Assembly (NCBI GenBank): GCA_934130175.1
Contig: CAKOXP010000009.1
Coordinates: forward strand, 1-60,313
Direction of reading: 5' to 3'
Length of the DNA stretch: 60,313 nucleotides
Source: an uncultured Bacilli bacterium
Lineage (GTDB): Bacteria; Bacillota_I; Bacilli_A; RF39; UBA660
Under the pieces are notes generated by a model, which saw nothing but the letters and a program-made list of their open reading frames with translations, did not search any database and had not been told where the DNA came from. Below, piece after piece: positions 43,501-50,054 of the stretch. Numbering within the stretch: the stretch's first letter is position 1; each line of letters starts with the position of its first letter. The position numbers were made by a program, and so were the translations under genes.

Positions 43501-45873
43501 TATAGTAAAAGTATAGAGGCTACATTCTATTATTATAATGGAACTATTCAAGCAACTGAAAAAACAAGTTGTACTGTGTATAATAATGATGCAAGTTGTA
43601 GTTATACAGTACCAAATGTTGTAAAAACAAGCGTAGGTCCATCTAATTCAACATACAAAGGGGTTTCTGCTTCTTTATCTTCTACAACCCCAACGACTGA
43701 CTATAATTCTTTGACAACAAAATATTATGCATATTATGAGAATGTATGGAATTTAACTTATGCAAAAGGAGCAGGTGTAGATAAAATTAGTAAGAATTCT
43801 GATAGCTGTACAAGTCAAAAAACAACAGATGGAACTGCCTATAAAGAAACAACATGTACTGTAGATTTACCAACAATAACAGCTCAAACAGGATATACAG
43901 TTGAGGGATGGTATAATGCTTCAGATTCTAAGGTAACTTCACCTTATACTATATCTAAAACAGAAACATTAACATCAAAAACAAATATTAATAAATACAC
44001 TGTTACATATGATTACAAAACAAATGGTGGTACTAGTGCAACAAAAAACAGTGAAGTAGTTAATTATGGTGGAGAAATTGATTTAACACCAACTGCAACT
44101 AAGACTGGATACACATTTGTAGGATGGAATACAGATAGAACAGCGACAACAGCACTTCCAGCCCCTCAAGTAATGAAAACTAGCAATGTTACTCTTTATG
44201 CAATATATAGAAAAGAAGCAATAACTTATACAGCAAAATTTTCTTCTAATGGTGCAACTCTTTCATCAATTGCTGATCAATCATGTACAATACCAGCTGT
44301 TTATAATAACGCTGTTCAGTCAACAAGTTGTACAGTAATTGCACCAACTATAACAAGAAGTGGTTATACTGTTGTTGGGTATAATACTACAGCATCTGCA
44401 ACACAAAATAATGCAAACTATGTAGCAAGTACAAGAACTCTTACATTGAGCAGTTCTGGAACTTGGTATGCAATAACGTCAAAAAATGCTGTTGCAACAT
44501 TCTATTATTACAATGGAAGTACACAAGCAACAACAACAGCAAGTTGTACAATGTATAATACCAATTCAAATTGTTCTATTACTATACCAAGTTCAGTAAG
44601 TGGAAGTAGTGGACCAAATTCAACAAAGTATGCTGGAATATCAACTTCAGCTAATTCAAGAACAGCAGCAACAAATCCAACAACAATAAATGGAAATGTT
44701 ACATACTATGCATATTATCAAACTGCAATATCAGCAACATTCTATTATTATAATGGAAGTGCACAAGCAACAACGACAGCATCAGGAACAAGAAGTGCAA
44801 CAACAAACAAAACAAGTTACACAGTATCAAATGGGTCAATTACAGTACCAAGTACAGTAAGTGGAAGTAGTGGACCAAGTTCAACAAAATATGCTGGAGT
44901 ATCAACAGCGGTTAGTTCTACCTCAGGTACAACACCAACAACAGCAACAACAACATATTATGCATATTATCAAGCAGCAATATCAGCAACGTTCTATTAT
45001 TATAATGGAAGTGCACAAGCAACAACGACAGCATCAGGAACAAGAAGTGCAACAACAAACAAAACAAGTTACACAGTATCAAATGGGTCAATTACAGTAC
45101 CAAGTACAGTAAGTGGAAGTAGTGGACCAAGTTCAACAAAATATGCTGGAGTATCAACAGCGGTTAGTTCTACCTCAGGTACAACACCAACAACAGCAAC
45201 AACAACATATTATGCATATTATCAAGCAGCAATATCAGCAACGTTCTATTATTATAATGGAAGTGCACAAGCAACAACGACAGCATCAGGAACAAGAAGT
45301 GCAACAACAAACAAAACAAGTTATACAGTATCAAATGGATCAATTACAGTACCAAGTGCAGTAAGCAGTAGTGCTGGACCAAATTCAGCAACATATCAAG
45401 GTGTTTCAACAGCGGTTAGTTCTACATCAACGTCTGCTCCAACTACAGCTTATCAAAAGTATTATGCTGTGTATAAAGGAAAATGGACAATTACATTCCA
45501 AAAGGGGACTAATATATCTGCAATTGGCTCAACATCGGCATCATGTGATAGTTATAAGTTAAGTAATGGTACAGCCTATTCATCAACATCATGTACAGTT
45601 TCAAGTCCAACTACTTTTCCAACAATAACAGCAATAGAAGGTTATGCAGTAGATGGTTGGCGTTTATCAACATCTACAGAAAATAGTTATATTAAACCAG
45701 GAACAGCCTTGCCAACCTTATCTAGTGATTTAATTTATAATTCATACGTTCATCTTGCAGTAGCAAGTGAAGTTTCATATAATAATAATCAATCAGGATT
45801 ATTAGATAAGAATGGTGACAATTGTACTGATGTTCAATGTGCAATAGATTCAATTAACAGAATAATTGAATAA
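40549..45873 (+). CDS. Second giant secreted surface protein with SipW-type signal and repeats
   Basis: The 1774-aa protein has a basic N-terminus, a hydrophobic segment ending GGSYALF (SipW type, about 30-50) and a TasA-like domain (51-195). Two DUF5011-like Ig modules follow (about 205-375), a Big_2-like module (about 575-640), cysteine-pair repeats, and InlB-type repeats near 915-985 and 1149-1222. A run of ATFYYYNGS repeats includes three tandem 84-residue copies (1394-1645). It ends in SEVSY...VQCAIDSI like the first giant, with no LPXTG. The first 630 codons are strongly A-ended (ATA, ACA, GTA, GGA); use changes abruptly near 42,460. Confidence 0.85.
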   Translation: MPRRGETGSKYRKVKISNEKIRQRNKKEYAKIIVLAAFLLVITIGGSYALFQTTIKGNKQTEVVAGILKVEYEDKNTISLNNASPLTDVEGLNQEPYTFTVRNIGTLNGKYTIYLEEKEGNTLDKSNIKYSIKEGEGDWSSPVLLSSGLVLKENRILEKGEEETYQIKMWLKEDATNEVQGQTYKAKVVVNVVQTNTENIVTTNPVIKLNGESVVKINQNEEYVDAGVSSVSSREEISLDKVKVRYEYNNGETTESVEKIDTSKVGIYYIYYEVEDSKGIKGISTRVVNVVKKGTNTPTIVLKGEEEISLDYKEKYVEAGYEARDVEDGELTDKVVVEGVVNSEVAGTYIIKYIVIDSEGNTASVVRKVIVNGKSQGLTATVKKEEEENISTTVTIEADSESEKAYYAVTTTDKKPGDSEYKELVNKKVSLNIVKNGRYYIFVKDSKGNVVKKTVDITNIDETKPSCSFEDGGYVEKGKTKEIELTCTDPADIATTKIETERIEVSDSEVGEVESISIGEKINKGYKYKVTVRGKESGNFTIKLKGNSVLDKVGNKNEEVESSSIKVVSMDVGTSEIELDLTGTTEKQIEISGTNIGKLSYESNNKEIAIVTEEGIVKAVSPGVTTITVTEANSGITLKINVAVFKTIAAHFVKNGTGVSDIEKVREECKIKDSSGKCSLTLPGFTTINGYKIIGWGVSKTATEGISPATEVTISEDTTYYSISGKTLTATFIKNGATSLDGSTEEKIQKSCTLYNSDESCEVISPTIVGTKDTPIIIGFSTEADNHVSTWSHATIGNLTSDATYYAQTKSTEKDLTSKFMISSLDKVTKIENSNGINVTNTTDALEEKCQVPGTYNGNAQATSCEVTTPLITVATGYKNGYWNKSISATTGLASGSKVEISDNDIYYANAVLNQYKVTYDYKTNGGTAVSKESENFTIGTAIDLTPTATKAGYTFVGWNTDKTATTALSSIDMGNSDITLYAIYSKSIEATFYYYNGTIQATEKTSCTVYNNDASCSYTVPNVVKTSVGPSNSTYKGVSASLSSTTPTTDYNSLTTKYYAYYENVWNLTYAKGAGVDKISKNSDSCTSQKTTDGTAYKETTCTVDLPTITAQTGYTVEGWYNASDSKVTSPYTISKTETLTSKTNINKYTVTYDYKTNGGTSATKNSEVVNYGGEIDLTPTATKTGYTFVGWNTDRTATTALPAPQVMKTSNVTLYAIYRKEAITYTAKFSSNGATLSSIADQSCTIPAVYNNAVQSTSCTVIAPTITRSGYTVVGYNTTASATQNNANYVASTRTLTLSSSGTWYAITSKNAVATFYYYNGSTQATTTASCTMYNTNSNCSITIPSSVSGSSGPNSTKYAGISTSANSRTAATNPTTINGNVTYYAYYQTAISATFYYYNGSAQATTTASGTRSATTNKTSYTVSNGSITVPSTVSGSSGPSSTKYAGVSTAVSSTSGTTPTTATTTYYAYYQAAISATFYYYNGSAQATTTASGTRSATTNKTSYTVSNGSITVPSTVSGSSGPSSTKYAGVSTAVSSTSGTTPTTATTTYYAYYQAAISATFYYYNGSAQATTTASGTRSATTNKTSYTVSNGSITVPSAVSSSAGPNSATYQGVSTAVSSTSTSAPTTAYQKYYAVYKGKWTITFQKGTNISAIGSTSASCDSYKLSNGTAYSSTSCTVSSPTTFPTITAIEGYAVDGWRLSTSTENSYIKPGTALPTLSSDLIYNSYVHLAVASEVSYNNNQSGLLDKNGDNCTDVQCAIDSINRIIE
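44728..45483 (+). repeat. Three tandem 252-bp repeats
   Basis: Copies start at 44728, 44980 and 45232, each coding 84 residues from ISATFYYYNG to the Q-rich end. Copies 1 and 2 look identical except for about one base near the start; copy 3 diverges after about 45,355. Older, cysteine-containing relatives lie upstream at about 44,494 and 43,516. The arrangement indicates recent amplification and likely length variation. Confidence 0.9.
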
Positions 45874-45877
45874 GGAG

Positions 45878-45903
45878 ATTGACTAAGTTAATCTTCTTTT
45901 CTT
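45878..45903 (+). terminator. Probable terminator of the second giant gene
   Basis: AGATT and AATCT arms with an inner AC/GT pair form a hairpin, followed by TCTTTTCTTT. Confidence 0.55.
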
Positions 45904-45963
45904 TCTCTCTAGAGATTGAAAATTGCATATATTAGTGTTATAATGTATAAAGCGAGGTTAGAT

Positions 45964-48048
45964 ATGAAAAAGAGAATAATTAGACATAAAGAAAAATTTA
46001 TAAAATATATTAAAAGAGTTAAAGAAGAACACTTAATAAGACAATATCTTAAGAATAATACTTTATTTATTACCTTTGTCTTAACTTGTCTTTTTAATTC
46101 AACTGTACTTAGATTTTTTACCATGCATACATTGGAAAATTATCTTTCAATAAAACCAATTATAGCCGATTTAATGATTCTAGTTTTATATGGTTCATTT
46201 GGTTATTTATTTAAACAAAAAAATAGATTTACTTATTTAATGATAGGAGAAATATTTTTCTCAGCAATATGCATGATAAATTCTATTTATTATACTTTTT
46301 ATACATCATTTGCATCTGTGTCAATGTTATCACTTACTCAGTATATAACGTCTGTTGGTGATGCAGTTGTAGAAAATGTTTTACAACTAAAAGATTTGAT
46401 TTATTTATTAGGACCAATTATTTTAGTTGTTGTTCATTTAAGATTAAAGAAGAAAAATTATTATAAGAAGATAGAATTAAAATCAGAAAGAAAGAAAAAG
46501 ACTATAAAAAGTTTAACAGCAGCGGGTATTTTAGCAGTTGTCTTTACTGTAACCTTGACATCTTTAGATATATCTAGATTTGCAAAACAATGGAATCGTG
46601 AATATATTGTAATGCGTTTTGGTATATATATTTATCAATTTAATGATTTGGTAGCATCAGTTCAACCAAAGATTAATTCCTTATTTGGTTATGATAAGGC
46701 TATGAAAGAATTTAAAGATTATTATAGTGATAAATCTGATACAAATACTGAGACTAATGAGTATACTAATATTTTTGAAGGCAAAAATGTGTTAGTTATT
46801 CATGCAGAAAGTATGCAAAATAATTTATTGAACCTTGAATTTAATGGCAAAGAAGTAGTACCAAATTTAAAGAGAATAGCAAGTGAAGGAATGTATTTTT
46901 CTAATTATTATTCACAAGTAAGTGTTGGAACAAGTAGTGACTCTGAACTTACATTTAATACATCTTTGATGCCAACTCAAAGTGGTACAGCTTTTGTTTC
47001 ATATTTCGATAGAACCTATAATGCTACACCAAAGCTAATGAGTCAAAAAGGTTATTATACATTCAGTATGCATGCTAATAATGCTGATTTCTGGAATAGG
47101 CGTAATATGTATGAACATTTAGGATATCAAAAATTCTATAGTAAAGAGACCTATAAAGTTTCAAAGGAAAATGTTGTTGGTTTAGGACTTAGTGATAAAG
47201 AATTCTTTAAACAATCAGTAGAAAAATTAAAGAAAATAAATTCTGAAAACTCTAAGTGGTATGGATTAATGATAATGCTTTCAAATCATACACCATTTTC
47301 TGATGTAGAGCATTATGGAGATTTTGATGTTTCAATGCATGAGACTGTTACTAAAGATGATGGTACAACAGAAGAAGTTACATATCCATATATGGAAGGA
47401 ACAAAACTTGGAAATTACTTTAAGTCAGCTCATTATGCAGATGAAGCACTAGGTGAGTTATTTGAGAACTTGGATCAAAGTGGATTATTGGATAATACAG
47501 TTGTTGTTATTTATGGCGACCATGATGCTAGACTTCCTAAAAAGGAATACAACTATATGTATAACTACAATAAAGAAACAAATGAAATGTATAGTAAAGA
47601 TGATCCAAATTACAAAGAATATGATTCTTATCAATATGAATTAGGTAGAAAAGTTCCATTTATAATATGGACCAAAGATATGAAAGGTAGTAAGTTAAAT
47701 AAGAAAATTACTGATGTAATGGGAATGTATGATGCTATGCCTACACTTGGTAATATGTTTGGATTCTATAATAAATATCAATTGGGACATGATATCTTTA
47801 ATATAAAATCAGATAATATAGTGGTTTTTCCTACAGGTAATTGGGTAACTAATAAAGTTTACTATAATAGTCAAAAAGAAGAGTATTTGTCACTTGATGG
47901 AAGTGCTATTAGTGAGGAAGAAATTAAAAAGAACAACGAATATGCATCTAAGTTATTAAATGTTTCAAATAATATTATTGTTTATGATTTAATAGGAAAA
48001 CAACAACAAGAAAAAGAAATGTTAAGTTATAAAGAGGGTGGAAAATAA
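45964..48048 (+). CDS. LTA synthase-like membrane sulfatase-fold enzyme
   Basis: The 694-aa enzyme has five N-terminal transmembrane helices (within about 35-205) and an extracellular alkaline-phosphatase-superfamily domain. LtaS transfers glycerol phosphate to build lipoteichoic acid. Metal ligands are recognisable as Glu in IHAESMQ and Asp-His in YGDHDA. The catalytic Thr position reads Ser (GTSSDSEL, S324 by my alignment). The start ATG at 45964 follows GCGAGGTT; the frame from 45916 lacks an SD. The stop overlaps the next start (TAATG), so the two are coupled. Related phosphoethanolamine transferases cannot be excluded. Confidence 0.82.
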   Translation: MKKRIIRHKEKFIKYIKRVKEEHLIRQYLKNNTLFITFVLTCLFNSTVLRFFTMHTLENYLSIKPIIADLMILVLYGSFGYLFKQKNRFTYLMIGEIFFSAICMINSIYYTFYTSFASVSMLSLTQYITSVGDAVVENVLQLKDLIYLLGPIILVVVHLRLKKKNYYKKIELKSERKKKTIKSLTAAGILAVVFTVTLTSLDISRFAKQWNREYIVMRFGIYIYQFNDLVASVQPKINSLFGYDKAMKEFKDYYSDKSDTNTETNEYTNIFEGKNVLVIHAESMQNNLLNLEFNGKEVVPNLKRIASEGMYFSNYYSQVSVGTSSDSELTFNTSLMPTQSGTAFVSYFDRTYNATPKLMSQKGYYTFSMHANNADFWNRRNMYEHLGYQKFYSKETYKVSKENVVGLGLSDKEFFKQSVEKLKKINSENSKWYGLMIMLSNHTPFSDVEHYGDFDVSMHETVTKDDGTTEEVTYPYMEGTKLGNYFKSAHYADEALGELFENLDQSGLLDNTVVVIYGDHDARLPKKEYNYMYNYNKETNEMYSKDDPNYKEYDSYQYELGRKVPFIIWTKDMKGSKLNKKITDVMGMYDAMPTLGNMFGFYNKYQLGHDIFNIKSDNIVVFPTGNWVTNKVYYNSQKEEYLSLDGSAISEEEIKKNNEYASKLLNVSNNIIVYDLIGKQQQEKEMLSYKEGGK

Positions 48049-48701
48049 TGACTAAGAAAAAAGTAAAAAGAAAACCTAAGAAATTACTTATTATTTTAAT
48101 CATTATATTTGTGATTATTATTGGAGTTTTATCATATTTTATGTTTTTCAAGAAAGAATCAGTTAAAGAAGCAAAGGTTGTCTCTAAGATTGATAATTAT
48201 GGATATGTTCTAAAAAGCAATAAAAGTGATACATATAAAAAGTTATTTAAAGAATTAAAGACTGTATTAAGTGGTAAAATTGATGAAAAAGAGTATGCCA
48301 AGGTAATTACTAAAATGTTTATAGTTGATTTCTATTCTTTAAATGATCGTACTGCAAAAACTGATGTCGGTGGAGTTGATTTTGTACATAAGGACGTTTT
48401 AGAAAACTTTATATTAAATGCAGAAGATACTTTTTATAAGTATGTAGAAAGTAATATTTATAAAGAAAGAAAACAAAAATTACCTACGGTTGATAAAGTT
48501 ACAATTTCTAATGTTGAAAAAACTACTTTCTCATATAATGATAAAACAGATGAAGATGCTTATAAAGTTAATGCTAATTGGACATATAAAGATAGTTCTA
48601 ATTCTTCTGGATATCAGGATGAAGCTACATTTATATATGTTCATGATGGAAAAAAACTTGTTTTAGTTGAAATTTCAGATACTGATGAAAGCCAAGAATA
48701 G
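48048..48701 (+). CDS. Membrane-anchored partner of the LtaS-like enzyme, hypothetical
   Basis: The 217-aa protein has a very basic N-terminus, one transmembrane helix (about 12-34) and an extracellular domain of about 180 residues without Cys. Its start overlaps the upstream stop by one base. I do not recognise the fold. Strict coupling suggests it assists or regulates the LtaS-like enzyme outside the membrane. Confidence 0.7.
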   Translation: MTKKKVKRKPKKLLIILIIIFVIIIGVLSYFMFFKKESVKEAKVVSKIDNYGYVLKSNKSDTYKKLFKELKTVLSGKIDEKEYAKVITKMFIVDFYSLNDRTAKTDVGGVDFVHKDVLENFILNAEDTFYKYVESNIYKERKQKLPTVDKVTISNVEKTTFSYNDKTDEDAYKVNANWTYKDSSNSSGYQDEATFIYVHDGKKLVLVEISDTDESQE

Positions 48702-48722
48702 TTCTTGACTTTTTCTTTTTCC
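48693..48722 (+). terminator. Rho-independent terminator
   Basis: CAAGAA and TTCTTG form a 6-bp stem across the stop codon. TTTTTCTTTTT follows after a few bases. Confidence 0.65.
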
Positions 48723-48802
48723 TTTGTTATATTTTTACTACTGTTTAAAATAGTATATAAAGATAGTTACATCATATCATAGTAACAGAAGGAGAGAAAA
48801 AT

Positions 48803-49522
48803 ACGTCATATCAAGATTTTTTGTTAAGAATTGGAATAAGCTTTTTACTTAGTTTTTGTATAGGGTTAGAACGTCAATGGAGAAGAAGGGCAATAGGGTT
48901 AAGAACTAACGTTTTAGTATGTATTGGAGCGTTTTTATTTGTTAGTTTTTCTATGCAGACAAATGCTAATGATGTTTCAAGAATAGCTGCTCAAGTGGTT
49001 TCTGGTATAGGTTTCTTGGGAGCTGGTGTTATTCTAAAAGATAAGGCCAATATTAAGGGATTAAATACAGCTGCTACTTTATGGTGTAATGCTGCAATAG
49101 GAACGTTATGTGCTGCTGGATTACTAGTAGAGGCTGCTATTGGAACATTATTTATTTTATTTGCTAATATAATTTTAAGAAATGTTACCCAAAAACTTAA
49201 TATGAACTATAATGCTAAATTAAAGACAGAGCAGTATCGATTAAAAGTTATAACAGAAGAAGAGAAGGAATTTGTTGTTAGAACATTAGTTAGTCAAAGT
49301 GTAAATCAAACTGATATTATTTTAACTAATATAGAAAATACTGATCTAGAAGATGGAAGAGTTAGAATTTATGCGACATTTAATATCGCAGCCGGAAAGA
49401 CTAAGTTATTAGAAGAGTTGATAAATAGAATAGTAATAGAACCAGGTGTTATATCATCAGGATGGAAAAAAATATCTCGCACAAAATCAGAGGAAATTGA
49501 TGATGATGATGATGAAATTTAA
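48803..49522 (+). CDS. MgtC/SapB family membrane protein, apparent ACG start
   Basis: The MgtC-family protein has four or five transmembrane helices (about 8-115), with GLERQWRRRAIGLRTN and VSGIGFLGAGVILK as signatures, and a cytoplasmic ACT-like C-terminal domain. In-frame translation from 48803 reads (T)SYQDFLLRIGISF, the normal N-terminus of the family. Its first codon is ACG, set six bases after a strong GGAGAG. The first standard start, TTG at 48821, cuts off the conserved QDF and is 24 bases from the SD. Either ACG is used or a base is wrong. Confidence 0.82.
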   Translation, partial: TSYQDFLLRIGISFLLSFCIGLERQWRRRAIGLRTNVLVCIGAFLFVSFSMQTNANDVSRIAAQVVSGIGFLGAGVILKDKANIKGLNTAATLWCNAAIGTLCAAGLLVEAAIGTLFILFANIILRNVTQKLNMNYNAKLKTEQYRLKVITEEEKEFVVRTLVSQSVNQTDIILTNIENTDLEDGRVRIYATFNIAAGKTKLLEELINRIVIEPGVISSGWKKISRTKSEEIDDDDDEI

Positions 49523-49581
49523 AAAAATATTTAAAATAGTATAAAAGTGTGGTATCCTTATACTATAAAGGAGGAGTGAGT

Positions 49582-49986
49582 ATGACAGATACATACAATT
49601 ATGGTATAAGTAATGCAGATGCATCAATATTTGGAGCAGCAATGTTAGGTTATTTAGCTGTTTTGTTAGTAGTTTACATATTAGTAGTTATTGCTATGTG
49701 GAAAGTATTTACAAAAGCTGGAAAACCAGGTTGGGCTTCATTAATACCAGTTTATAATATGGTAGTAATGTATCAAATAGTTGGATTAAATCCATGGTTA
49801 TTATTACTTTATTTAATTCCAGTTGTAAACTGGATAGCTGCACTTGTACTTTCTATAATGCAAAATGTTAAACTTGCTAAAGTATTTGGAAAAAGTACAG
49901 GATTCGCAATTGGTCTAATTTTCTTAAATCCAATATTCTTATTAATACTTGGATTTGGAGATGCTAAGTATATTGGTTGTGAATAA
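49582..49986 (+). CDS. DUF5684-type small membrane protein
   Basis: The 134-residue protein has four hydrophobic helices and the stretch WKVFTKAGKPGWASLIPVYN, typical of the DUF5684 family, whose function is not known. The start ATG at 49582 follows AAAGGAGGAGTGAG; the earlier frame from 49549 has no SD. A short acidic N-terminus precedes the first helix. Confidence 0.8.
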   Translation: MTDTYNYGISNADASIFGAAMLGYLAVLLVVYILVVIAMWKVFTKAGKPGWASLIPVYNMVVMYQIVGLNPWLLLLYLIPVVNWIAALVLSIMQNVKLAKVFGKSTGFAIGLIFLNPIFLLILGFGDAKYIGCE

Positions 49987-49995
49987 TGGTAAGCA

Positions 49996-50025
49996 AAGAG
50001 TAGAGAAATCTGCTCTTATTTTTTT
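49996..50025 (+). terminator. Rho-independent terminator
   Basis: AGAGTAGA and TCTGCTCT pair with one wobble and a GAAA loop, then TATTTTTTT. Confidence 0.8.
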
Positions 50026-50033
50026 GCAATAAA

Positions 50034-50054
50034 AAGGAGTAGGAATTCCTACTC
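50034..50054 (-). terminator. Rho-independent terminator of the LCP gene
   Basis: The palindrome AGTAGGAATTCCTACT overlaps the stop codon and is followed on the minus strand by CCTTTTTATT. Confidence 0.7.

Noticed and set aside
44861..45364. Two identical glutamine-rich +1 frames
   Set aside because: They come from the CAACAA-rich 252-bp repeats read out of frame. The enclosing 1774-aa frame is clearly the coding one.
32119..45873. CRISPR array or other regular short repeats
   Set aside because: The repeats here are long, in frame and coding. No short repeat-spacer pattern was found anywhere in the window.
45916..45963. Upstream start for the LtaS-like gene
   Set aside because: The extra 16 codons have no SD and overlap the promoter-like TATAAT region; the ATG at 45964 has a usable SD.
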